Assembly: GCA_051453625.1 (NCBI GenBank)
Contig: JBOZIK010000001.1
Coordinates: 65,798,288 to 65,862,287 of the forward strand
Direction: 5' to 3'
Length of the DNA: 64,000 nt
From: Welwitschia mirabilis
Taxonomy: Eukaryota; Gnetophyta; Gnetopsida; Welwitschiales
The notes below the pieces were generated by a model. The model was not told where the DNA came from, ran no database searches, and saw only the letters and a program-made list of their open reading frames with translations. The translations under genes and the position numbers were made by a program. Below are positions 46,301 to 58,619 of the stretch, piece by piece. Position 1 is the stretch's first letter. The number at the start of each line of letters is the position of its first letter.

Positions 46301-47090
46301 TTTTATGAGAATAAGATTTATCTTGATAAGGCTAATGAGTCAATGACCTTTTTATGTGCAGTAAATGTATTAAAAAAGAGAAGGATGGGTTTTAAAAAAA
46401 AAACTCCTCTCCAAAAGCATATTATTTTATAATTAATGAAAATTGAATTTAGTTAACTACATTGAGGCTGTCGATGCTAAGTAATGTAGCTCTAATGATT
46501 TAATTTATGACATGTTCAACTATATTAGGGATATAAATGCTTATTGGAGATACAACATTAACTCCTTCATAAATCAACATGTTTAACTCTATTAGAAGGA
46601 GACTTTATAACACTATATGCTTAATTATATGAGAAATTCTTAAAACAAGGAATAAGGCATCATTGTAGAAAAGGTAAATTGGAATGAAAAAGATGGAATT
46701 ATGAGATGCTTATGTGTTTACTCTTCTTTAACTTATATACTTAAGAATTTACATAATTAATTTTTATTGGATTATATGTTTACTTAGAGGATATCTTATT
46801 TGTATGATAAATGTGATACATTTTAAATTTAAAATAAAATTTATGAAATTCTTAATAAATGTGGTCATTAATTTAGGTATCCTATCTTTTGAATTCATAG
46901 ATGATAGAATTTTCATTAGATTGCATGTTTTATATTTCCTAAAAATTACATTTTAGTTTAATCCTTGCATTGTAATGTATTCCCTAAATACATTCATCAC
47001 AATCATTCACTAGCCATGTAATTAACTTATTCTCCAAAGCCTTATATAAATTTTTCATCTTTGTAACTTTAAGAATAAATTTTAATTTTG
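43396..47090 (+). mobile_element. Internal region of an LTR-bounded element, coding-like but unidentified
   Basis: Between LTR-like repeats. Plus-strand pieces: HPYDNQTLFNFKFENFYHEP with EFDPTSSFIPYDSYP (about 44370-44480), then SLNSFEDTLSKLIQVKM with helix-forming residues (44582-44632), which faintly recalls the linker before the gag coiled segment in some gypsy elements. Acidic GNNENNEDIQDNPKFRNVLE, DISYDDGQSMVSKQIFKRKV and KFIPLEPSFHTFLN follow. From 45440 to 45960 another coding-like stretch appears whose inverted copy is open for 102 codons at 63715-63407. Several stops break the plus-strand copy. I do not recognise the protein. Confidence 0.4.
45525..45778. repeat. ~78-bp exact duplication flanking the 100-N gap at 45603-45702
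   Basis: Bases 45525-45602 (ending GTCTTATTATATGTATT) are repeated without change at 45703-45779. The inverted copy of the region near 63650 has it once. The gap is therefore artificial. Confidence 0.9.
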
Positions 47091-47094
47091 GTTA

Positions 47095-48725
47095 GGGGAT
47101 AAGGCATCTACTTTAATCTTAAAAAAATTAATTTTAATGCCTCTTAGTTATTAAAAATTAATACAAAAAATTTTAAAATGTCATTTTTTTTGTACTTAGC
47201 ATTTTCACTTAGTTTATTTGTTTGTGTCACCATTTCTTCATTATGTTTTGCTATGATACTAATAAAAGATTGATTAGAGGGTGTATTTAAATGCTAAAAT
47301 TGACATTATCAGTAAATATAATTAATCAATTAACATAGAAGAAAACATTAAAACACATTATATTATCATAAAATAATGTTTTTTAATCTTTTTTATCATT
47401 TTTTCATGCATATATGGACTTCCCACTAACATTAGCAGGATGTTTATTGACTTTGGAAGAACTGTGTAAAACTTTAAAAGATCTCATCACTAAATGCCAA
47501 TGCTACCAATTAAGACTACCAATGTTGCTAGTATTCTAAGGTAAAACTTCATAAAACTCATATTCATGTAGTATTTTATGGAATTAATTACTTTGCACTC
47601 ATGGTCTCAGTTGGATAATAAATCAAATTTAACCTTAAATCCAACAATACATAGAGGAAGTACAAATTAACCATCATAGTAACATGTGATAATAATGAGA
47701 ATGATCAAGATGAAGATACATGACATGGCATTCACTAGTAGAATCATCAAAATTCAAAGGACATGTCATCATCATGTTTACACTTGAATACAAAGAAATC
47801 ATCTTTATGACTACATGCTAAATACATTTGTAACTCCCTCCTTCTGTAACCACCATTAAGTAATCCCCCTTATATAACTAACATCTAACGCAATGATGAC
47901 TTAGATTCTAAGCCTTATCCCTCATTTATAAAAGATTCTTGGTGTTCGATTATCAACATCTTTAGTTGTCTTAACATGAGGAAGACTTAGAGGTAATGCT
48001 ATGTTACCTTTCTTAGGGGTGAAATGATCTAAGGATAGTAAAGAAGTTTTTTCCTTGACCCTTCTATAATGACATGATGTATAATTCATTTTAGTTTTTA
48101 ATAAAGAATTAATTTGAAACCTTTTATTTTTATTACACATCTCAATTGGCATTAGCAATATTTAGGTAGAACTAGTGCCTAAAGTAGGTTTTATTATTTT
48201 ATTATATAGCATAATAAAATGGTATTAGCAATTCTTAGGTAAAGTTTATTTAATTATCAAGTTCTTTTTAATCATGTGAGTTACTTAAAGTTACTTTGTA
48301 ATTTATACTTCTTTTTTGTTTGATGGATTTTATGCACTTCGATTCACATTTTCTATGCTTACAAAGAGTTGTAAAGTATCAGAAGGATTGGATAACTTAA
48401 CAATACTCATGTGATGGATGAGATTATACCTCCACACTAATCCTTAATCACTTGATTGTTTAGTGCATGTTTTAAGATATAGGAATCATTAAAGTAAATG
48501 TGAAATAAAGGATGAATTTATTAGACCTTTAGAGCACTTTTTTCCCTTGCATTATCAATTAAAGATCATTTCAATTCTCAACTTTGTTTTCTATTTTGTT
48601 TGAGTTTTTTATTATAAGTAGAATTCATCTTGTATTTTTTAATTAAATTTACCCCATATGTCCCTATGAAAGAATGATTCTAAGGGTAGACCTAGATAAA
48701 TCTAAATCACTCTAAAGCTATGGTC
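47095..48725 (+). repeat. Right LTR-like repeat of the 43-49 kb element
   Basis: Starts after purine-rich GGTTAGGGGATAAGG (about 47091-47105), a possible polypurine tract. Its last ~580 bases (48148-48725) match the left repeat at 42811-43395. A TATA-type box (TATATAA, 47871-47877) lies about 275 bases before the shared part. Start is inferred; only the shared part is proven. A 78-codon minus-strand frame (48158-47922) lies inside and looks accidental: its counterpart in the inverted copy is not conserved as protein. Confidence 0.5.
47871..47877 (+). promoter_or_regulatory. TATA box of the right LTR-like repeat
   Basis: CCCCCTTATATAACTAAC. The counterpart in the inverted copy near 61370 is mutated (TTACATAAG on that strand), so it is not under constraint. 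A second TATA-like word (47043-47049) lies upstream, before the presumed LTR start. Confidence 0.35.
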
Positions 48726-50903
48726 GATCATATTCAATAATATAAGAGTGAAAAGGTATTATTCAAGAATAACTTAGAGAAATAAACTATTAGATATAGC
48801 ATACAATTAATTTTACATGTGAAATCTAATCATGATTCTAAGTATAACAAAAAAAATTATAACCACTAGATTTTCAGTATAATTCATTTTAGTCATATCA
48901 GTATGCTATGATAAATAATAATACATCTTTCAAATATGAAATGCATTAATAAAAAATAAAAGGAATGATATATAAACATGAGAAAAATTATTAAGGGGAA
49001 AAGCAAAACATAAAACCATTTATCTTAAAAAATTAGGGTACTTTACCTTTATTCTAGTAATGTAGGTTTAAGTCCTAGTAATGAAAATATAGAAAAACAT
49101 CAATAATAATAAGAATTAAGAATAAAATCTACCATTAAAAATTACTCCCATTTTATAGATGAATATCACCAATTCCTACAATGATTCCTCAAACTTGCTA
49201 AATTAGTATATCCTTAACTTTATGTATCAAAAAAATAGCATCACTAGCCAAAAGAGTCAAATCAGTCATGAAGCCTTTTAAGCATAGATATAGAATATAA
49301 TTATTTAAGCTTAAATCCAAATGTCTCATTCATATGAAGGGAATTAACTTCTATAGTTATTAGGTATAAGCATATTAACTTGTATAATTATTAGTAGGGG
49401 CATATCACCACCAAACAATAAATGCTATAAAATAATATTTCTATTTGAGTGTCAAAACCTAGGTGGTTAAGACTATGTCATTAAGACTATATTGTAAAAA
49501 TTTCTTAAATATATTTTAGGGATGTTTAAAATATAACTATGGCCCATAACCCAATATCAATTATTCTTTTAAAGTTTATACTTTTTCAAAGTTTTGTTTT
49601 AAGATGTAGTGCTCCATAAGGATTACTTGAGGCTTTTTATAATACATCTAAGTTAACTTAAAAACTATATATCATACATGTTTTAGAAATTTAAACATTT
49701 ACCATGATTTCATAGATAATATTTATTAAATATTAAAATTATCATATAAAATAAGCTTAATTAAAACATATAAAATCTATGTCTTAGCTAGTTTATAACT
49801 AATTCCTTAGAAATCTAAGTAAATAATTAGACATAAAAACTATATGCACTATTAAAATTACAAATATGTCAAAACATTTCATGACTATGTTGAAATATGC
49901 CAATGTGCTTTATAGATCAAGGTGTAAAATGGATAAACATTTTATGTATTATATTTCAAATATGATCAAAAATAAAATATGAACTAAAACAAGTAAATGA
50001 TTCATTTTAAAAAAACCACATGTTGCATGCATTCATAAATATTCATCATTTAGAAATTTAAAAATCTTACCATAAAAACATCATATGAAATCATGTATAT
50101 TTTTATGTTTTTGGTATCTATTGTGTATTTGGTTGAAGTGGGTATTGTTCAAAGCTTATAATTGTTTAATTAATAGTCTAATGAGTACCTATAAATCTTA
50201 ATGTTATGATACTAAAAATGAAAATTTTGTATTTTTTTAATTTTTAGTATTTCATTTAAAATAAATACAAAACATTAAAAAAATTTAAACAGTGTACTAA
50301 AAATTCCCTAAACCATCATCTGCTAACTTGATGTGAGTAGTGTTCTTATGTAAATTATGTGAGATATAACTTTAAAAATATCATAAAAGGATACTTAAAG
50401 TGTAAACATTAGAGTAATGTGATATAGTGTATCATAAAATATCATCTAAAGAAGGTAGATAATACATCTATGCATTAGAAATACATATCATAAAAATAGA
50501 GTAATGGATTAAATATTAACTAAAATAGTGTATTAACATATAAAGAAATAAATAAAGAGAAAAGAATAAAGGAAAACTCCACATGAAATCAACTAAGAAA
50601 CCTAGTAAGACATTTATTTAAAAAACCAAAAAAGGAGAAAAAGGCTACCTATAAAGCCAAGAATATTTTCCACGTTCCTTCGATGATATAACTAACTAAT
50701 ATTAGCATTACTAGAGATTGGATTTATAGAGAAATAATCTAAAACTAAGATTCCTAAGCTAAAATACAGGTTTTACAGTATAGAAATCCTAATCAAGACA
50801 TCACTTTTTAAAGGTTTTAAATTTTCTTCCTTATAATTTTTGTTTACTTTTTTATAAATATATTAATAACTTAAAGTTTTCTTACATGATTAGAGACTAA
50901 GTA

Positions 50904-50905
<2 letters not shown>

Positions 50906-50952
<47 letters not shown>

Positions 50953-50966
50953 TTTTAGTCCTAAGA

Positions 50967-50997
<31 letters not shown>
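50906..50997 (+). repeat. (AT)n, spacer, then (TG)n(TA)n microsatellites
   Basis: About 22 AT units, 17 bases of unique sequence (GAGTTTTAGTCCTAAGA), then about nine TG and six TA units. Long AT runs of this kind can extrude as cruciforms. Confidence 0.9.
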
Positions 50998-52043
50998 GTC
51001 GTAAACATCAAGAGTTTCATATGAATTTATTAACTAAACATAAATCCTAATTTTTTCTAAGCAAAAGAGGTATTCTAAAAATAAATAATTAATATGACTT
51101 TAAATTAATTATGTTAAGATTTAATCATGATTATTAATATTTATTATATCATTATTTGATTGCATTACCTCTTAAATCCATTACTAATATGAAAGAATGA
51201 TTTTCTTAAAGGAGCATAGCTCTTTCAAATTTGCATTTAAATTTGTTATGTTCATGCTAATAAGACATTTATGATGTAAAAAACTTTGACATGTTGAGTT
51301 AGCACTCTACAGATGGAATGTGATTTTTTCCTTCTTTATTTTTTATTTTCATTCTCTAAATTTATAGATCATTTTTAAGATTTTAAGCTTGAATTTTAGA
51401 GCTTCTTATCTTTCCATTTTCCTTTGGGATTGATGGAGGAGTTGATTTTTCATGTCAATCTAGAAGCAAAATAAAATGACTTGATTATTCTTTCTTGCAT
51501 GTTTACCTTGAAGACTCCCTTGGTAATGTTCCCATATTTAAATAGATATGTAGTGCCACACATAATTTGAAAACATTCAAGTCATGGAACACCAATTTTT
51601 TGTTTTCTTTTAAATGTTTAAGGTAGATAACAAGAAACGAAAACATAAACCAATTTACACTAATTTAATTACTATAGTTAAATACTTACAAGCATCTACA
51701 TAACTTATATAATTGATTTACATAGCTATTCACAAACCTATAACCCCTAGAAAACATAAGAAAATACTAGATGAAGATAATAATTTTCCCTTAACATTAA
51801 CATTTATCAACAAACTTTAGGAAAGGTCTAGTACTTAATACACAAGAAAAGGAAATAACAAAATAAATTCTTTAGGTCCTTTTTAATGTCATTTGCAAGA
51901 AAATGATATTATTGTAAATGTTCTTACTTGGGAATTGGTCTTAAGAGATTACAAGTGCACTACATTGGCTTGGTATTTAGACTCCTTGAGAGCCACTTAA
52001 AGATGAAGAATTTAGGGTAGTACATAATGTTACACCCATATTT

Positions 52044-52205
52044 TCTTTTTGTCATGCCTCTAATATGCATTATTTTAAGCGATTCTTTATGTCTTTCATG
52101 GTCTAACTTAAGATGATACCTTTTCTTCTTTTTGTCCCTCTAATATGAATTCTTTCAAGAGATATATCATGTCTTTCATGACCTAACCTAACATGGTAAA
52201 GAATA
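52044..52205 (+). repeat. Diverged ~82-bp tandem duplication
   Basis: Two neighbouring segments share TTCTTTTTGTC, CCTCTAATATG, ATGTCTTTCATG and CTAAC(T/C)TAA in the same order. Boundaries are approximate. Confidence 0.55.
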
Positions 52206-52489
52206 AGTTCATCATGTAATTCCTTTTGAAACTTATTAATGAGAAATATTATAGCATTAATATTCAACACTATACTATGATATAAACCATAATTGCTAAG
52301 CGATTATGAAAGTAAATAGTTGAACTTATGAATAAATGTGGTTAACATGAAGTCATAAATGATAATTTACATGTTTATGAACCCAATGCATATACTTATC
52401 TATGTCATGATCATATTATGATTTATAGTAATAAATGTGAGAATGTGTTAGAAATAACTAGAAAATGTGAATTGAGGAAGTTTTGTGGT

Positions 52490-53160
52490 TGGTTGCATTA
52501 ACATCTAAGCAGCAATTTCTACATATCCTTATCTGAAGGAAGTCAAATCACATATAATTATTTATTAGGTCTTATTTCTATTACCACTAATAAGCATGAC
52601 CATATGATTGATCAGGATAATCCACAATGGGTATGTGAATCAAATCAATGTGCAAGTAAACTTAACAAAATAAAGCATGATGCAAAAATGAACACTACAT
52701 AACATGAAAAGATACCACATAACATATATATATATATAATATACAACTAATAATATATGATTAAACCACTTAAAAACCCTTAGAGCTCAAAATTCCATCC
52801 CAACCATGTGCTACGCAAGGGAAATACCTTACTACGGGCTAATATCATGACTACATAGGATCTAAAGAGCAATCTTATAAAATGCAGATCAATGGGTTGT
52901 CCCTCTTATAGGCAATAGTATAATCCAATAGTCATGAAAATCGATTTTATACAAGTACAAATCATTATGATAGGGCATTCCACAGCTACTTCTTTCATAA
53001 TGCTAATAATGCTAACATAATTAAATAGAAAACTATATTTGATGTGTGTTTATGTGCATGTGTATGTGTGTAGTACAATAAATAAACAAAGTAAAATTAA
53101 TGTTTTCACCATAATTATTTCATACATATACACACACTCTCTCACACATAAAACTCTTAA
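52490..53160 (+). repeat. Distant relative of the 36-39 kb TG module
   Basis: Shares with those modules GGTCTTATTTCTATTACCACTAATAA (differing at few places from the module word) and the arrangement of a following AT-rich part, a GGGCT-type word near 52838 and TG/CA-rich ends (53040-53150). Similarity is patchy and found by eye, so family membership is tentative. Confidence 0.4.
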
Positions 53161-54580
53161 CTAAAAAAGCATTTAAAAATATTAGCAATCTATCATAGCT
53201 ATTTCAAAACATTATCTCCCTTACAAAATAATAATAGAATTATAATTTTCTTTCATTCAAGTGTTTAGCATAACTTTATTTAATTTTCAACATGGATATT
53301 ATGTCATATTTCACATGTAGAGTATTTTAAATGTAATGTAAATATTAGATGTTATTATGAGCTGTACGAATGTGATTAAAATTCTACCACAAAAGTGCAT
53401 GTTACCATGTTCTAAAATAAAGTAAGGATTTACATAATTTAAATAAGGAAAATTTATTCCTAGGTTTTAGTATACTTAATTATATGTCTATGTTTTGAAA
53501 TATTCAAAACATATATTTACTAATTTTAAAAATGCATCATTTATCAATCTTAGTTTTGTGATACATAGTGATTTTAGAGATCATTCCCCATTAAATCCTT
53601 TAATAGTTAATTACCAAAACCAAGATGATTAACATACTAGAGTACAACCCAAGCTCTAAACTAGAACTTAAATCAACTTGACAAGTTTAACTACTACCAA
53701 TGCTAAATCAAGATTCTAAGAGTATTAACATAAATATAAGGAATGTGTATCTAGACAAACCCAACAACTAATGCTAATGTGACATGGATCTTTATGCAAT
53801 AAAGAATAAGTCCACATCTAAGAAATTTCCTTTTTTACCTATTAAGTTATCTAATCATGTACTAAAAAAAGAAGCTTCTTCTTGTTGGATGAACTTTAAG
53901 TAAAGTTTGCTAAATTTATCAACATGCTAGCTCACTTTGCATATTTATAGTTTATTTCAATAAGTAGTTTATTGTAATTATAAGATAAGCACATTCTTTG
54001 CAAAAATTTATAGAGTGTACAAGTAGTCTTACCATATCATATTTTAAAATAATAAAATTTTACAAATTTTCCATGTAGTTTAGAATATTTTAAAGTAAAA
54101 TTTTGGTTTCCTAATGCTTCTGAAAGGTAAATCTAGAACTATTAAACAGAAGTTATGGATTGGTTTTATATCAAGTTGATATGTTTCTTATTAATCTTGT
54201 ATTAACTTTACAGCTTGAAACCTAGTCATGGTATACTAAGTAATGTAAGTCTCTTACATAAACTACTTTTTTTAAAATATAAATTATGAATCGATAAAAA
54301 TTTTAAAAATTTGTATTATTTTAGAGGTGGTTTTTAGAACGAAGTATTTAAGAGGTAAACCTAAGATTATAATAAATAAGTCTTTCCATTTCTATATTTA
54401 CTACTTGGTGTTCACAGCATGGTATTTTTACCTATTTTAAGTGATAATTTTATCCCTCTTTTATTCTTAATAAGAAGAAAATTTAGTATATAAAGTTATT
54501 TCACAATAATGCTATGTAAGAAACTGCAGGTCATTTCTACAAATCAGAATTAACTTATATGTTTTACTAAAAATCTATTA
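53161..54580. other. No feature recognised
   Basis: AT-rich and stop-rich in all frames; no structure stood out. Confidence 0.4.
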
Positions 54581-54900
54581 ATGTTGGGCCATTTATCATC
54601 ACATTAAAATCTATGGCCTAGGTGGAAATTATAACTCTTCATACTTACCCACTTGTTGGATTAGGCATGAGAAGTGCACACCCAATAATCTTCCTCTCAA
54701 CCCAATGCTAAATACTCAAATGAGCTAGGAAGCCATCATGGAGACTCAAACCTAAGATTAGCTAGCAACCAAATCTCTAATAGCAATTATTAGGCCCATT
54801 ATTATTGCATCAAAAGCCATGACTTAGGTGTAACCTATTCCATCATATTTTACCCACTTATTGGATTGAACATGTAAAGAACACACTCATGATAACATAT
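54581..54900 (+). repeat. Pair of diverged ~110-bp direct repeats
   Basis: Segments at about 54581-54693 and 54790-54896 share GGCC(C)ATT, a CATAAAA-like stretch, C(T)TAGGTG and TACCCACTT(G/A)TTGGATT in order. They are separated by about 95 bases. Old local duplication, no coding. Confidence 0.55.
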
Positions 54901-55247
54901 ATGGAAATGTAATAGAATAGACTAGCACTCTGATCTGAATGATGAATGTTAATAAAAACCTAAGAATAAAAACATAGATGAATTCAAATTAATAAATAAT
55001 AACATTCATAAATCATTACTATTATTTACATCATCATTCTTAAAACAATATTTTTTATAGGTATTTCGTCTTATCTAATAAAAGTAATTTTTTAAGAGAT
55101 AAGAACCATAATGTCTTAACAATTTTTTAGAGATACACATATCATTCCAATTTGAACCATTTCTTTAAGGGAAATAATAGCATATGAAAAATGTTCAAAC
55201 AACTACACATAGTATGTATGTAGAAAAGAAAACTAATAGTTAAATAT

Positions 55248-55680
55248 TTGCATTTAAGAACTTACTATTTATTTTTCCTACAACGTGTTAGCTTTCCACT
55301 CTTTGTGTATACAATCTCTTCTTGCCTTTCTTTTGTTGTTCTGTCTTTTCTTTTTTGTTCTTCTTATACTTTATTATTTCCATCCTTCTACTATTATCCT
55401 CTTCTTTCCACCATTTACCTATCATTGTGTTCTCTTATCGTCTACATCTTATGATTTTTGTCACTCCTACTTCTTTACTTATTATCATTTTATCTACCAT
55501 ATCTTTTCTTGTATTTTCTTTCTATGCTTACTTTGTGTTTGCTTAATGTTATTTTTATCTTTTATTTCTTTTCTTTTCTCCTCACTCATGCCCTATTCCA
55601 TATGAGCAAATGTCTAGATAGAGGAGAAGGATTAAACTTATCTAAAAGGCATGTGAACGCCTCTCGATTAGGCCATTTGT
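55248..55680 (+). repeat. Pyrimidine-rich tract with accidental open frames
   Basis: A stretch dominated by T and C (CTTCTTTTTT-like words) keeps three overlapping plus-strand frames open for 68-106 codons. All are predicted as phenylalanine/leucine/serine-rich strings without family motifs, so they are composition artefacts. Beyond 55600 the sequence becomes normal, with AGGCATGTGAACGCCTCTCG. It may be the transcribed part of an LTR of the TG-module kind. Confidence 0.5.
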
Positions 55681-55849
55681 TGTGATGAAAGGTCCTTTCT
55701 TGCATGCTTGACTCCTTGACACCCTACTTAACACATGACTCTTATGCATAATACATCCCTCTTATTTAAGCATTACCCTTAGTTCCTTATGCAGGTTTCC
55801 ATTAAGGAATTTTATTATGCATAAAATAAAATTATAGGATGTATATAAT

Positions 55850-55853
<4 letters not shown>

Positions 55854-55902
<49 letters not shown>

Positions 55903-55913
55903 ACATACACACA
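55854..55913 (+). repeat. TG microsatellite ending in an AC tract
   Basis: About 23 uninterrupted TG units followed by ACACATACACACA, allowing a fold-back. The TG-then-AC design matches the tracts at 39043-39126 and 39398-39482. Confidence 0.9.
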
Positions 55914-56899
55914 TTGTTATTATATATTTTATAATTTTTTAAATATTTCTAGCATATGAGGGAAATATTCTAAGAGATAAATATTCAAATCTTGAGATCA
56001 GTATATGGGATAAAAATGTAAATAATTAGGCCATGACTTGAGTTCTATTCTTAGTAGTATAAAATAGATTAAAAAAATCCTTGATTCAAATAAAAAAGTA
56101 GGAAAATTTAAAATTATCTAATGAGTGCAATAACTAGATTCATTGGAACATCATAACATCACTAGAATATTTAATCAAATTATTTCATACCTAATGCATC
56201 TGTCCATTGTCATAAGAGTCATATGCAAGGTAAATGTAAAAAGAAATAAAAATGGAATTTTGCATGCCCATTGCATAAAGCCATTTGTAAAATCATTTAT
56301 AAGTCATATATTAATTAGGTTTGCATTCAAGATATAACACCTTAGTTAACTAAATTTTAAAATCACATTACACATATTTACAATTTGCTATAGGCTTATA
56401 TTAAGGAGCTCTATATATTAAAAGACAGGTAGGAATAGTTTCCTAAATTTTCCCTTAGATGAAGTTTGGGATTACCATGAATTAGTAGTAGAGAGTTCTA
56501 GAAATTAAAAAAGATTAACGAAACCATCTAGATCCTAGTCATCAGTTAGATCCATTGTCATTTTTAGAGTTCTTAATAATTTTAATGTTAATAATAAGAT
56601 AGATAAACTATCAAGAAAAGTATAATCCCTTATCACCTCATCTAAATCATTAATCTCCAAACTTGAGTGTTTAATCTGTTATATAAGCTCTCATGAAATA
56701 ACTAATTGTCCTTTAGTATTACTCTTCAAAGCACAATTAATGAATAAGTAAATATCATATAAGACCATTAGCAGAATTAAAAAAATGATCCCTATTCAAA
56801 TACCTACAACCTTTGATGGAGGAATCATCCCAATTTTTCTTGAAAATAGGACAACTCATAAAATCAAAATCAAACTATTGAATGAACAAATTCATTCCC
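55914..56899. other. No secure feature; possible upstream part of gypsy gag
   Basis: AT-rich with broken frames. A 64-codon frame at 56143-56337 has no recognisable motif. Since gag-protease sequence follows, some of this may be decayed gag, but nothing could be aligned by eye. Confidence 0.35.
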
Positions 56900-57870
56900 A
56901 TCCTTTTCTATCAAATTAATACCACCTAAAATACTTCTTCTCATCTAATCACTAAGCCTCATCATATAATTCATTAGAAAAAAATATTAAGAAAATTCAT
57001 GAAATTCCAAAAAAAGATCAACTAACAACAAGCTTTCTTCTTGAATAATCTTGAACAAAAATTCCAATAATTTTAGTAACCACCCAAATTCTATCTTTTT
57101 TAAAGCATAAAGAAGTAGGTAAACTCCCTATGAACTCATATCCAAATCTAAGAGGAGCTAAAATCATGAAATAATGATAGCCTAATCAAATATAATAAAC
57201 TAAGGCTACTCACCTTAGGAGTGGAAAAAAGCTAAAACAAATAATTTTTCATAAAACCTAACTAAATAAGAACTAACACTCATAAAGAGAAATGAAAATA
57301 ATAAAATAGTAGAGAAATTAGATAAATCTTTACTAATTACCAAGAACTCTACCCTTCGCTCAATAATGTAGGAAGGAAAACCTTATGAAGAAATAGCTAA
57401 AGGCCTTAGAAATTTTTAAGTAAGTCAAAATTAATATGCATTTATTCGAAGCCATTAAACAAATTTCCTCTTAGGTAAAATTCCTTAAAAATATTTGCAC
57501 AATTAAGAGGAAAATGTATATTAAAAAAAAGCATTTTTATTCTAATAACCTCGTATAATCTTATGGATATAAATTCCCCTAAAGTACAAATATCCTAATT
57601 ACCCCATAGTAGTTATTACAATTGGAGATAAACACATTAGACAAGTCTTGTTAAATCTTGGAGTAAGCATAAATCTTTTACCTCATTAACTCTATAATGA
57701 ACTTGACCTAAATAACCTTAAGAAAATAAAAATCCAATTGTAATTAGCTGTTAACTTCTTAAAGCCATCACTTGGAATTGCTAAAATGTAATTGTTCAAT
57801 TAGATAACTTCTACTTCTTGATAGACTTCATTATCTTAGAAATGGATTTAATTAAGCATAAATTAGTTTT
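56900..57870 (+). pseudogene. Second plus-strand Ty3/gypsy relic: gag-protease linker and protease
   Basis: In one frame (57400-57530): ALEIFKxVKINMHLFEAIKQ and VKFLKNICTIKRKM, matching the pre-protease linker (F)LE-(F)K-(V)-INIPL-EAI-QVP-YAKFLK-LCT-KRK. Then from 57596: TPxVVITIGDK, VLLNLGVSINLLP and LYNELDLNNLKK, matching TI--IG------ALLDLGASVNLLP-S(V)Y--LGLGELK. The catalytic D is N (57654-57656). The protease tail is blurred after 57800, and no RT follows, so the element is truncated. It is a different copy from the pol at 23340-26805. Confidence 0.7.
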
Positions 57871-58159
57871 AGTCATTTTAAATAAGCCCTTTTTAGCAAC
57901 ATTAATTTCTTATTAATTATAAAAATAGTCTAATAAAAATATAATTTGATAACATGATGATGGATTTGAATATTTTCAATACTGTTTAATTACTAGGGTA
58001 TACCAATAATGTTGATTTTATTTATGCAGTTCATACTCTTAATCCTTTTCAACTAAATAAAACATTTATTCTTCTCATGATCATTTTAATCCTTTATACT
58101 TATATTTTAAAGAATTATTACAGAAGCATAGGAATGATATAGGTTAAACCAGATCTAAG
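57871..58159. other. AT-rich link, no feature recognised
   Basis: Between the truncated protease and the telomere-type tract. No motif seen. It may mark the break where the gypsy copy was lost. Confidence 0.35.
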
Positions 58160-58204
58160 CCTAAACCCTAAACCCTAAACCCTAAACCCTAAACCCTAAA
58201 CCCT
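58160..58204 (+). repeat. Interstitial telomere-type repeat, (CCCTAAA)n, about six units
   Basis: Six consecutive perfect CCCTAAA-register units (45 bases) flanked by unrelated AT-rich sequence on both sides. This is the Arabidopsis-type telomere repeat of most plants. With non-telomeric DNA running more than 5 kb beyond it in both directions, it is interstitial. Possible sources are repair of a break by telomerase or an old chromosome fusion. Confidence 0.95.
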
Positions 58205-58619
58205 TGCATGCATTCCTTACACTCTTTTAAAGTTCTTATACTTATATGTAGAGTTGTCCCATGAAGATGTCATCTATCCTATTCCCTTTTTGAATAAATA
58301 ATTTTTTGAGCCTTATAATTGCAAATTTTTTTAACCTTCCATTTCAAATCTCATTAAAAAACCTCCTTGTAGTAGCACTTTTAAAAACATAATAAAACTA
58401 TTAACACCCAAATATGTTTTCCTTATTGTTGTGCTACCAAATTGTATGTATTTGATATGGCATTTCGAGTAGTTTTGCAAGACATTAGACATGTCTATGC
58501 TAAGTTTTAATGATGATGGAGAGATAAAGCAAATGTCATAAAAACATGCAATCTTCATTACATTGGATAGCGTTTGAAGCATTTACAATACTTCCCATCT
58601 AAATTAATAGTCCTCCAAT
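58205..58619. other. No secure feature
   Basis: An 83-codon minus-strand frame (58582-58331) is open here but shows no family motif and has no neighbouring gene signals. Left unassigned. Confidence 0.3.

Larger units (their letters stand above)
45205..49617 (+). repeat. Left arm of a ~4.4-kb inverted repeat
   Basis: Reverse-complementary to 59619-64000 over the full length, about 90% alike by eye, including the unidentified coding-like stretch, the LTR at 47095-48725 and the following ~890 bases. It ends at TTTTAAGATGTAG (49605-49617), exactly where the other arm meets a 100-N gap, so this edge may be a contig edge. The right arm continues past the window, so the left limit given is only what the window allows. 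Confidence 0.85.
49618..52489. other. AT-rich spacer, microsatellites only
   Basis: No coding motif, RNA gene or transposon terminus recognised. It holds the (AT)n and (TG)n(TA)n tracts at 50906-50997 and a diverged ~82-bp tandem pair near 52044-52205. Confidence 0.4.

Noticed and set aside
55248-55685. Three overlapping plus-strand frames of 68-106 codons
   Set aside because: The DNA is nearly pure pyrimidine, which removes stops in every frame; the peptides are F/L/S strings without motifs.
58331-58582. 83-codon minus-strand frame as a small gene
   Set aside because: No motif, no conservation evidence within the window, and it lies in AT-rich DNA where frames of this size are expected by chance in 64 kb.
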